This document shows positions 1-11,185 of a DNA stretch of 64,000 nt, in pieces. Position numbers and translations under genes: made by a program. The stretch's first letter is position 1; the number at the start of each line of letters is the position of its first letter. The stretch is from Pterobdella sp. o SKG-2022 (Eukaryota > Annelida > Clitellata > Hirudinida > Piscicolidae): contig OZ038323.1 in NCBI GenBank assembly GCA_964035795.1, forward strand, positions 1,349,172 to 1,413,171. The letters are read 5' to 3'. The notes under the pieces are model-generated. The model had not been told where the DNA came from. It ran no database searches and saw only the letters and a program-made list of their open reading frames with translations.

Positions 1-66
1 TCAAAATATTATCATTAATAAAATGGTTATCGACTGAAATGATTGAAAAAAATGAAAGAACAACAC

Positions 67-3000
67 CTCAGTAGCACCAAGGTCATTCTTGTTCTGCAGT
101 TGGAAGAATGTGATAGGGTCGTCTGCCTGCACGCCTGAGTTCTTTTGCCTCTTCAACTGTGTGTGTGTGTGTGTGTGTGGACATGTTTATTATTGCAAAC
201 ACTCAATAATGATTAGGTTTAGCATACTTATGTGCAAACATGCTAATGTTTTTGGTTGATCATCATTTGCCTCATCACCACCTCTACACACCAACCTTGA
301 GTTGCAACTGTTCCTCCTCCTGCTTCACTTGCAGCATGTTCGACAAAGACTGCCTGTGATGATATTATTATGAGTCATGAAGACTTTGATTCAATTATTC
401 AACAAGGAGTCGAGAACTCAATGGTGAGCCTCATATGAATGAGTGAGATGTTATAATCACACCCCAACAGCTATGAACTATTAACACCATAACCACCAGC
501 CCCGCACTTCTAGCACCACCATTCCAACATCAACACTCAACAGCACTCCACACCTGCAATGAGTGTTGAAGATGTCGATGAGGGGAGGAGAGGCATCAGC
601 AAGCACCCTCACACATGTCCCTATCCTCTCCACGTCATCCTCGCTTATCGCCTGTGATGATATTTGGTAGAGGCTAATGTTATTGGGTAAAGAATGAGTG
701 ATGAATAAACTATGACAGGCACGATTGACCACCTTGGTAGGAAGAGAGGACTTGCCAAAGTGCAAGATGGAAGCCATCACCAGCATGCTCTCAGCCAGGA
801 ATGCCTGTATCATATAAGTGCATCATGCCATCCATCCAATCAAAATAACATATTCGATAATAAATGTTTATAGTACCTATTACTGCTACTGCTATTAACA
901 ACGATAATGATAAATTCAAGTACATTTTGTTTGCGAGGATCAGGGGTGAGACTGACATAACGTACACACAACTTGCACAAACAAGTGCACAAAGCACTGC
1001 CACTAAAGAAGTCTCCATCCATTAAGAACTGACGTAGAGGTGGTCTGGTGGAGGTGAGTCATAAGGTGAACATGATGATGTTGATGCTATAATGAATATG
1101 CACGATAGAAATGGTGAAATATGATGAGTTGTGTGTGTGTGCACCTGCTGATCGTCTTTTTGGAGGGTGTGGAAGAGGAGAAGGCGCTTTGAGTGGCGTA
1201 TGTGCCGTCTGCTGTCACCAATCTGTGTGTGTGTGTAAGTTTGTTTGTGTGCATGTAGATGCCATAGAATGCGATAGTGATGACTAACCTATTGGAGACT
1301 CCCTGAGTCATCTGGATGTCCTCATCGTTGTCCTCCCCTGCTGCTTTCCTCAACTCATCATCCACAATGGGGATCTAATCGTTAGGAATTTGTGTGCGTG
1401 AGTTGTCATACAGAAAAAATAAAACAAAATAAGAAAAATATAATTTTGATGACCCCAATCCATCTTAAGTGATCAATTTGAACCAAGCAAAATGGAACAA
1501 CATTATGCACCACTGAATTTCCCACACACCATAAACACCCCATTACACCATTAAACCACCCTACCACACCCCCTCACACACCTCCCCCAGAGACTGCCTC
1601 ACAAGGGTCATCACAGCTTGGATGTCTTCCTTGGTGCTGCAATATTCCCCTAATATCCATAACGCACCTCTGTGGATCCTGTGTATTAAATAGACATGAG
1701 TCTGAAAATAATTGCATAAAAAGGTAATCAGTATTTCATGTGATGATAGGTGTCAACATTACAGACTTTTGATTTTTGATGCAGGGGAAAATGTCAAGCA
1801 GTTTGTTGATGATGGTCGGTCTGAGGTCCTCAAAACTTCAAAGGTGGTTCGAACATATTATCACTGGCACAGCATCAGATGACAAGCAACAATACATGCT
1901 CAAACACAATAAAACACACACCGATGAATAGCCTCCCTTATAAACAACAAAACATCAGATGCTGCCAACTCATTCTGGTCACTCAGAAATTCTATCAACT
2001 GTTTATTGTTATTTTTTTCATTATTTTTATTGTCAGTAAATATACAACTAGCTAAACAAAGCATTAAATGGATGAAATTTAGTCACCAGGGGGATGACGG
2101 TGGATGCTACGTCATGAAACTTGACACAACATTGATGCAAGCACCTCACCAACAACTGTCTGTATCGGCCTGTTGTGTAGAGTGTTTATATATCTATCTA
2201 TCTATTTATCTATCTTCAATGTTATTGATCGTACAAGGAGTTGGCAAGTTACCTGACAGAAACAACAATGACATGATGTTATGAATGCAGATTTGAAAAG
2301 CCTAGATATGGTTTCAACTTGGAGAAAAAAGGCTCTAAAAAGAAACGATTAGTGAAAAAATATACATTGAAAACTGAATGAACTAAACCAGTTTGAAGAA
2401 GTAAATGAGAAAGCTAAAAAAGATCCCAAAAAAGAAAATTATAATCAGAAACAGAGCAAAAATACCCTCATTGTAATAAACTGTGCTTAAATAAAACTGG
2501 ATTAGCGAATCCCATCAGATTACTGCATACAACTGTCTTCCAGGAATAATCGATTTGTCAATACTGTGGGAAACAATTCAAAAGACAAGGAAACCCGAAC
2601 CACATAAAAAAATGCCAAAAAATATTTCTAGCAACACATTCTCTTTTCACCTGCGTAAACTTGGATGTATGCAGCAGAAATCTATATATTCATCTAACTA
2701 TAAACTCCTTATTCACTTATATAATTTTCAATATAACTATAACCCATACAAATATTGAATCATTTAAATGACACCGCCTGTAAACACCTGAGTCCTCATG
2801 CTCTCCTCCTCCACTCTTGACCACCTCCTTCTTCAACACCAACACCACCTGTGGGTGTTTTATGAACTGTCAATTTTCATTCAATTAAGGGTTATTGAAA
2901 ATGTAATCAAACTGAAAATTCAAACTCCATATTACTTGGTGGAACATTCTATTATGGTGAATATATAAGCATGTTGCAAGCACTTTTCATCATCATTATC

Positions 3001-6000
3001 AACACTCACAAACCCCTGCCCACACCACACCACACAACCATCCACACCACCAACTTCTTCGACATTCCTCGAAGAGACCAGATCAAGCACCAGGTTGAGA
3101 GTCTTCCTTCTTACCTCCAGGTCTGGAGCTCCCAACACCCTCATGATGTCCATCGCCAGATCCTGTGCATGTGGTCATTGTGGTCAGTATATGTGTGTAT
3201 GTGTGTGTGTGGTTTGATAATTATTAATTGGTTGATCTTTATATAATTATGAAAAATCATTCTGGATAGACAAAAGGGCATATGAAACGGTTGTGATGAG
3301 GATGTTGAAAATTGTAAGATGTACTTGCCTGCAGAACTTTTTCATGCAGAGGCGAGTCCTTCAGAGCTATCAACCTGCATCCATACAATGAAAATATCAT
3401 TAGCCACGTCATATACCATGCTACAGCACCCACTATAAAAAAATTCATTCACATGAGATGGCTAAAACTAACCACCCATGTAACAATGACACACAGAAGC
3501 AGTAATAAAGGACACAAACCTGTCGAGCACAATCAACTTGACATTGTTGTCACTCTCCTTCACCACCAACTCGATGTAGCACTGTGCTGCTGCCTGCCAT
3601 CATTGTCATAACATCATCATTATCTTCAACATCGTCCTCATTGTCATAACTATCATCATAACCATGATCATCAGTAACATCATTATCATTATATAGATTA
3701 TTATCATCATCACCATATATCCACAACACAAGCATCACCACACCCAACGACCCACCTTGAGGGCAGAGGGGGCACTGGACAATGTCACCAGGGTGCCTGC
3801 TGCCTCGTACCTGTGATGTCATCAGGTGTACAAATGCAAACGTAATGATGATGATAGAAACTACCAAGTCAAACAATCATCACACTCAAAAGGTTTTGTT
3901 CCTCTTTAAAACTCCAAAAACTTCTCAAAAAAGCTTTTTTTGGTGGATAAGAACGGGTTATATTAGATTTTATTTACAAGCATACAACATTGGTGCTCAA
4001 TGAAGGCTATAATGAGATGACGCCATAACTTGGAAAAGTTGAACGAAAGTTAATTTGTTCTTGACCATAGTGAGTTCAACTCAACGCTGTGAGAGCCACA
4101 CCCACCCAAAATGACACATTTGCAACATAGTGACCTACCTGACTGCAGGTGATGAGGAGTTGAGGAGGTTGTAAATGCAGCGGATAAAGCGGGTGCGTTC
4201 AGATGGGTTGGCATGACACACCTGCTTGTGCATATTGATGTCATCAAACTGATACAGAACTTGAAAGTTGTCTTGAGTGATACATCAGTAAACATAAACA
4301 CACGCAACAATATATTCATAATGACGATGATCAAGACAACAGCATGACGTCACATGAGGTCACCTTATAGATGAGCTCGACGATGACGAGTTGGAGGATG
4401 TCTCCGAAGGTGTTCACCTGTTCGAGACAACTGCTCAGGTAATTCAAGGCTTTCTCCTGTCACATCATTGTGAGCTGATGAGAATTACTATTCAAAAGTA
4501 TTCAAAACCCCAACCAATCATGAGAATCAAATGATAATCAAGCAAAAAATTATAGAAATTAGATAAAAATACTTTTGAATGATAGTTTCAAAATTTTTTA
4601 AATGAAGTAAACCCTCTCTTTGTATGTTGGGGATGCACACATACAAACACACACACAAACACAGACCTGATCAGCATGGATGAGCATCATAAAAGCATTC
4701 CTCTTGCATGAGGCATCCATCTCACTCTCCAAGTAAGTAGCTATCAAGTCAGGAGCATCAGGAAGAAGGAAGTCAAAGTTTCTGTGATGGTGAAGGGGAG
4801 GAAATAGTGGTGTGGTACATATGCTGGGATTATAAGATCAATTAGAGACATCATCACAACAATGACAATACATCAATTCACAACAACACATTATCACTGA
4901 GACGACCACAAAAGAGAATGCCACCTGTAGATGGTGTAGATGGCAAGAACAGCATTCCTGCGCACATATGAGTGTCTATGTTCTAGGCAGGCCTGTCATG
5001 TCAATGTTCATAATGAGTTCATTATCTTTTACGTTATAACACTTCTAATGGTTTGTATATTGATAATTATCTTATAAGAATGTAGCTTTTTCAATAAAAA
5101 CTTGCAGTTTCACTAATAAATTCTTAGCATTGTTTTAATGATTGTACCATGCAATGATGCTTTCCAAACTGAACTTTATAGGCACTTTTAACACCACAAC
5201 CCCATCACTGCACCACACCAAGACACCACCCACCTTGATAGGGGCCATGAGAGGCTCCAACAACTCAGGCTCCTTAAGCTTGCATAAGAACCTTAAGGTG
5301 GATCCTCTGATGAACTCATTCGGGTGTTGCAAGTCCTGTGGGTTGATTATGTGGGTGATGGGGATGCTTGTGCAGTGATGACGTTCATGTAACTAACCAA
5401 ATATGGTGATAAGTCAACCAAGTGACAAACTATTGCACAATAATTCAGCAATCAATTAATAAAAATCAATATAACGATATTTGGTATGAGATATATTATA
5501 AAATCAATAGAGAAGGTGACACAGGATTACACACAAAGTTGAAATGATATATTATATAATGTAATGTAATGCGGTATTTATAAAGCGCTTTTCCTTATAG
5601 ATCAAAGTGCTTGCTACAAATTCAATGTAGCGAAAACACACTGTGAAACAGGTGCTAATTGTCGGCCCACGTGGGATCGAACCCGGTAACTTTAGGTACT
5701 TAGTCTAATGCTCTAACTCTGAGCTATACGAGCCATAAACGATTGTCTATATATGGCAAAGCAGTAGAGGAGTTATGACAAACCTTCCTGTATGCGTCAC
5801 ACACCAAGATCATCTCCTGCAACATCCTGCCATCTGCTGAGTACTTGGGAACTATCTCCCAAAACACCAGCAACAACTTCTTTATCATGTGGTCCTGTTG
5901 GTTATGGTGCGGTAGGGTGGTAATTAGAGTGGGTAGGGTGGTGGATATGAAAGAGTGGGGTTTTGGATGTGATGGGATGGAGTGGTGGATATGATGGGAT

Positions 6001-8187
6001 GGGGTGGTGGATATGATGGGGTGGGGTGGTGGATATGATGGTGTGAGTTGGTGGATATGATGGGATGGGGTGGTGGATATGATGGGGGAGGGTGGTGGAT
6101 ATGATGGGATGGGGTGGTGGATATGATGGGGTGGAGCGGTGGATATGATGGGGTAGGATGGTGGATACGATGGGATGGGGTGGTGGATATGATAGGGTGG
6201 GGTGGTGGATATGATGGTGTGAGTTGGTGGATATGATGGGATGGGATGGGGTGGTGGATATAATGGGATGGGATGGGGTGGTGGATATGATGGGGTAGGG
6301 TGGTGGATATGATGGGATGGGATGGTGGATATGATGGGATGGTGGATATGATGGGGTGGGGTGGTGGATATGATGGGATGGGATGGTGGATATGATGGGG
6401 TGGGGTGGTGGATATGATGGGATGGGATGGTGGATATGATGGGGTAGGGTGGTGGATATGATGGGATGGGATGATAGATATGATGGGGTGGGGTGGTGGA
6501 TATGATGGGATGGGATGGTGGATATGATGGGATGGGGTGGTGGATATGATGGGGTAGGGTGGTAGGATAATGTTAATTTGATGAAATGTTAGTATGATAG
6601 TGATCAAAGTATGTAAGTCGAGTGATAAAAAATACAATGATATGATAATCAGTTTGAAATGAAGGAGCTGCAGCTTTTGAAACTTCATGTCTCAAGATAA
6701 AAAATGCAATGAAGCCATTATTGCTCATCAAACATGACATATTCTCTTGAGTATCATCCAAGACTCGTTTTATGCTATTACATTATCACTGCACCATAAT
6801 ATTACTGTATTTGAAACTTCAAAGTAATATGTGCTTATTAATGTGCTTTTAATACTGTAACTATTATGTGTATAAATAGGATTTTCATTATAATTTAGAC
6901 TATATTTGAATGATAATGGAGTGGCTCACCTGCAAAGGCATGACGAACCTGATGACAGTCATCAGTAATGATGACAACTTCTCACCATTCAGAATCATCT
7001 GTCCATTTAAAGTTATATTTTATCCTTAAAAGATGCACTTATTATATAATCATAATATTGTGTAACTAACGACTTATGACAGTTAAATTTGTGTGATTGA
7101 CTAGTTTGAATTTTTAAGAATTAAAATTGTCTCATTACATTTTGAAACAATTGACATAATTTGATACATGACATCTTTAAAAAATTATAATTCTGAAATA
7201 TATAAACATGTATTAAAATTGATGGCCCAGTTTAGTGATATAAAGATTATCTTTGATAAATATAGGAAAATAATGATAATAATAAAAAATTGATATGAGC
7301 AATGATTTAAAAAAAAAATCAACCTGAATGAGCTTCTTTAAAGCTTCAGTCTTCGCCTTCAAATTCCCATGCTCTACAAAATTCATGAATAGCTTCAATT
7401 ATAACCACTATCCTTATCAGAACCATTACTATCATTATCAGAACCATCACTATAATTATCAAAACCATCACTATCATTATCAGAATCATCACTATCATTA
7501 TCAAAACCATCACTATCATTATCAGAACCATCACTTTCATCATTATCAGAACCATCAATATCACTATCATTACCATGATTGCTAACCTCATTACCATTAT
7601 TGTAGAAATATTCATATAAATGCTAGCTTATTTTTTTAAAAGTGATTTTCAAGTGAGCTAAATTATTTCAAAATATTCATAAAAGAATAATGTTAATTAT
7701 AAATTTTAAAAAACTCAATACCGTATTATGTCTGGTGTGGTTATTTTATGGAATTATTCCATAAACTGTTTAATTAAAATGTTAGAAACTACATATGAAA
7801 AGCCTAGTATCTGTAGAAAATATATTGACTTTGTATTATGACATTATGTATAGAAAGTTTTTCCAGGGAATGAATGGTGGAAAATATAGGAAGAATTATG
7901 CCCTTAGTGAACATTGGAAAATATTTTTTGATTATCAAGTTGTGGTATTAAAAGTTTTTATTGAATTAATATTCAATTCATGATTATAAACACCAGATTT
8001 TGATAAAGAAGATATTATGACTTGAAATATTAAGGTGGATATTGAGATATTTTTGTGCAATGAAGCTTAATGAATATTAAAACACTATAAAAAAAATATA
8101 ATCACCCAGATCATTTTTAAGTTGCATCTCATTGGGCCACTCAGAGTCAGTGGGAATGTTGATGAGGGTGTAACATGGCTGGTCCAT
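67..8187 (-). CDS. COPB1: Coatomer subunit beta (beta-COP), 5' 25 exons, 3' part off the window
   Basis: Beta-COP is a large subunit of the COPI coat that drives Golgi-to-ER and intra-Golgi vesicle budding. I assembled 25 exons by splice sites and phase (5' to 3'): 8106-8187, 7324-7373, 6930-6998, 5784-5894, 5234-5335, 4925-4992, 4667-4781, 4364-4456, 4139-4224, 3756-3810, 3520-3593, 3329-3374, 3055-3162, 2788-2848, 2087-2169, 1922-1998, 1767-1835, 1582-1678, 1289-1374, 1145-1222, 924-1044, 733-804, 554-651, 296-353, 67-156. They total 2049 nt (683 codons), all in phase, against about 950 residues for the family, so the appendage half lies beyond the left edge. Diagnostic stretches include [16 protein letters not shown] (exon 1), [19 protein letters not shown] (exon 5), [10 protein letters not shown] (exon 13) and YRGALW-like [17 protein letters not shown] (exon 18). 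The protein is the alpha-solenoid adaptin N domain. The start ATG at 8187 is the only one in front of the conserved N-terminus. Identification is essentially certain; single splice borders are inferred. Confidence 0.96.
2190..2217. repeat. (TATC)n microsatellite
   Basis: Imperfect TATC tandem repeat directly upstream of the truncated LINE copy. It has the same unit and orientation as the tracts flanking the full-length copy at 38.8-42.4 kb. Confidence 0.8.
2222..2700 (+). mobile_element. 5'-truncated LINE 3' end (C2H2-finger, TATC family)
   Basis: This stretch lies in COPB1 intron 14, antisense to the gene. Its broken translation matches the C-terminus of the long LINE at 38.80-42.37 kb: [12 protein letters not shown] with a following basic segment, then two zinc fingers ([13 protein letters not shown]...H, then [16 protein letters not shown]). 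The 3' UTR also matches (CACCTGC ... GGATG ... ATGCAGC). The reading frame is broken by several stops. A (TATC)n-like tract at about 2190-2217 lies directly upstream of the truncation point. Confidence 0.8.
5561..5734 (-). mobile_element. tRNA-derived SINE, copy 1
   Basis: Minus-strand SINE in COPB1 intron 4. Its head reads like a tRNA: A box TAGCTCAGAGTTAGAGC and B box GGGTTCGATCCC, followed by a body of about 100 bp with TTCGCTACATT and a tail AAGCGCTTTATAAATACCGC then TTACATTACA. The same unit recurs at 22937, 28505, 38358 and 44429. The AGCGCTTTATAAATA tail resembles the 3' end of L2-type LINEs, which would suggest mobilisation by such an element; that link is inference. Confidence 0.9.
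5926..6565. repeat. G-rich minisatellite in COPB1 intron 3
   Basis: Roughly 30 tandem copies of a 19-22 bp unit reading GGTGGATATGATGGGATGG with internal GGGGT variants. The minus strand is open across it only because the unit lacks stops, giving a low-complexity [16 protein letters not shown] string. I do not treat that as a gene. Confidence 0.95.
7395..7600. repeat. 21-bp minisatellite in COPB1 intron 1
   Basis: Tandem ATCATTATCAGAACCATCACT-type units with small variations. Both strands appear open because of the repeat; no gene is inferred. Confidence 0.9.
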
Positions 8188-8189
8188 GT

Positions 8190-8890
8190 TCCTTCTTTAT
8201 GAATTTTTCAGATCCTGGTTTTTGTTTGACATGATTAATGTAAATTTTGCAATAAAGATAGATTCTTCACATAGGATCACTTTTAAACAATGTAAACAAT
8301 CAGAACTTATGACAGGAATTGAACATATTTCAGGGGATACTAACAGACTACTATTCATAAATGTGAAACTATGAAAAGAAGTTTTAAGAAAAACTCAATT
8401 AACCCTGTAAAGTAAGAATTAAAAACGCTCTATACTAATAGACACCAACAAAAATACGTGGCTTTGGACAAGATTAAAAAACTCACGTGACCAATTGTTT
8501 AGCGTAAAGTTGATTTGTACCATAAAAATCTTATGAACAATTTAAATTTTAGATAGACTTTTTTTAACATTTTTACTAAAAGCATATGAAGTTATTATAA
8601 TAATTTGAAAGATCGTGAAAGTTGAAAATTTTATTATGAAAAACTCAGAAAACATGAAACTATTTGAGAAGATAACATTTTATTGAACACGTAACGTATC
8701 TTAAAATTGTTGAATGTGTTTTAAATACATAAAACATAAACCTAAGAAACAGTCAAACGTGGGTTGAATGAATGGCGCAATAGAGCACGACAGTGTAATT
8801 TAACAATCAAATATAATTATAACTTGACAATTACATTATAATGAAACCTAGAAACAAATTACTAGCATCTAATTAATTAAAATTTGAAGC
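8190..8890. other. Intergenic space, COPB1 5' end to sororin 3' end
   Basis: About 0.7 kb of AT-rich sequence between the COPB1 start and the sororin stop; both genes are on the minus strand. It should hold the COPB1 promoter and sororin 3' flank. I see no clear TATA box, repeat or RNA gene. Confidence 0.6.
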
Positions 8891-8891
8891 A

Positions 8892-11001
8892 TCATTCAAT
8901 GATGAGCTCATAGTTCTTATCAATATCATCCAATTCTTCCATCATCTTCAATGTCTTCATCATCAGCATGTCATTGTTGCTCGTGCCTTTCTTGTTCATC
9001 TGTGTGTTCACATAACTTATTACAGCTATTCAACAATGACAACAGAAGCTAATGATCAAATAAATAAAAGTATATGAAAGTTTGCAACCCAGTCTTCCCA
9101 GTAGACAAGTGCATTGAAAACTTTTCAAACTATGTGATGTTGAGAGTTATCAGATTATAAACTAGAACATTTGATTACAACTAGTGCCATTAATTTGGTT
9201 TCTAAACCTGATTATTGAAAATTCCAAACATTGATTGATAAAACTAGCTTCACTTTTGAATTGACATTCTGAATCTGATTTTTACATTTTTGTTTGATCC
9301 TTAATCATTTCTGATTCCTACACACTTGAATTTTACATTCTTTATGAGAAAAAGACAACTTAGCTGATCTTCAAAAGGTTGAAATGAGATTTCATTGAAG
9401 GATTGGAAGAATATTTTACTGAGAAATAATAGCAATGACAAGTATTAATTAAACTAATGATCACTGAAGATTTTCCAACTGTCAAGGAAATAAGAAAACT
9501 GAGAGTATGGTCATGCTAAATAGTCAACAATTTTAAAAATAATATTGGAAGGTAGCAGTGATAGATGCAAAAACTGGCTGATGCATAGAGGATGCCTCCA
9601 AAACCCAATACATTCAGCTTTTGCCCTCAAGAATGAGAAAGATGAAGCTTGGGTGATCTGATCACATGAGAAAATGAATTTATCTGAGTAGTCAAATGTG
9701 GTATATGAAAAGCAACAAGCTGGAAGATGAAAAAAAAAGAATGCAGCAAATTTATGAAGCTGAGGATCTCGGACAAAAAAATGCCTTTAAAAAAAGGATT
9801 TAAAGATGAAAGTCAATATCCAATTTAATGAAAATGAGGTTATAAAGACTACAAACGATCATGAAGATAAAGTCCAAAGCATATACATATATAACGAAAT
9901 CTTGTTTCAACTTTTTGGTATGCAAATACTAATACCTTACTAACCTACCTATTGTGCTACCAAAACCACAATTCGGAATGATTTTCAACTCACATACATT
10001 ATTTAAATTTCCTTTAAAAAGTTTATTCATTTGAAGAAAATAAAAACTACTATTTTAGTGAATACTTTTTTCTTGGACTCTTTCTTTGATGGCTCTTTTT
10101 TATTCTTATTGTTCAAGATTTCCTTCTTTTTATTTTTGCCTTTTGCAACCTTCTTAACCTCATCATTAGCCTCTTCAGGTTTATGAGATGGAGTGTTTGT
10201 CTGAAAGAGACAAAGGCTAGAGTTGGAACCTTGGTCTCCCTGGCATTGCTCACTTTTTGATAAACTCTTATTTAAATATTCATCTGTGAAACTAATATTC
10301 GGTTTCTTATCTTTATTTGCACTTGTCACTTCTTTATGCAATTTAAGAACTTCTCTAATAGATGTTCTTTTAAGATTCACATTTGTTTTGATTAAACTTT
10401 TTTTGGTTTTAGATTCAGTTTTTTTTTCAACAAGAGTGTTATCAGTATTTTCTTTTTCATTATTAGTGATGAAATTATGACTAGATTGCACAGTTGAATT
10501 CAATTTTTTTGTTTCATGTCTTGCCAAGACAGGTGAGACGAAGGTGGTGAAATCAGGAGAATCGAGCTTCATCCCTTTAAGATGTATTGGTGTTTGTATG
10601 TCAAAGCTATGATGAACATCTTTGGAATCTATTTTATTTGAAATTCTTTTGTTGTTAAAAAAATTTTTATTAATGGGAGTAGATGAAGAAAGAACTTCTG
10701 TGTGGAGTTTAGCTAAAGACTGTTTTTTTAGAGGCTTTTCTAACGTTAAATCAGATGTTTTATTAAACGGTTTTAATTTTTGAGCATTTTGTTCTAAAAG
10801 ATTTTTTATATCATTTCCGAAAACTCGTTTTTTCTTTGTTTTAGGTTTATCTTTTCGACCATAAGATATTTTACGTTCCTTAAAGGTATCTTTTTCATGG
10901 TTTTTACTGAAATTTTCCTTTTCGAGGCTATTTTGTATTAATTTACTTTTTGATCTGGTTGTTCTAGAATGCGTAACAACATTTTCTTCTATAAAATCCA
11001 T
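8892..11001 (-). CDS. CDCA5: Sororin-like cohesion protector, two exons
   Basis: Sororin stabilises cohesin on replicated DNA by competing with WAPL for PDS5 and is destroyed by APC/C-Cdh1. Exon 1 (10066-11001, 312 codons) encodes a lysine/serine-rich, apparently disordered protein. It has two KEN boxes (residues 28-30 and 183-185) and several S/T-P sites (STPI, QTPI, DSPD, VSPV) in the style of CDK targets. It splices with a GT donor after KKK to exon 2 (8892-8999), whose 35 residues end MEELDDIDKNYELIIE. This matches the conserved sororin C-terminal box, which in vertebrates also ends in a short acidic/aromatic ...F-L-L-V-E pattern. If the exon 1 frame were not spliced it would run 12 more codons to a TGA at 10027; the exon 2 match argues for splicing. 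Total 347 residues, longer than the vertebrate protein. The call rests on the C-terminal box and KEN boxes only. Confidence 0.72.
9000..10065. other. Intron of the sororin gene
   Basis: About 1.07 kb of AT-rich sequence without recognisable coding potential, SINE or MITE. It contains a run of A-rich, weakly repetitive text at 9.5-9.9 kb that I cannot assign. Confidence 0.5.
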
Positions 11002-11185
11002 AATTTTTAAAACTTCTGCGAAACTCGAATATCCAAAGAACGCACACCGTGTTAAACAATAAATTGATATTTATTAAAATAAAAATTCAAAATTTGAAAT
11101 TAAAATTCCAGAAACTTATTTTTGAATTTAATGAAAAAATATTCTCACAATTAAATTAAGCTTGAACGATAAAATATATTCAATC
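11002..11185. promoter_or_regulatory. Divergent promoter region, sororin / ADAT3
   Basis: Only 184 bp separate the two start codons, so the two genes must share or abut promoters. The segment is very AT-rich. No convincing TATA box or initiator can be singled out by eye. Confidence 0.55.

Noticed and set aside
5924..6688. 254-codon open frame on the minus strand
   Set aside because: It is a minisatellite read-through (His/Pro/Ser/Ile repeats) lying in a COPB1 intron.
10223..10480. Plus-strand hydrophobic open frame
   Set aside because: It is the antisense of the Lys-rich sororin exon 1; hydrophobic codons arise from complementing AAA/AAG.
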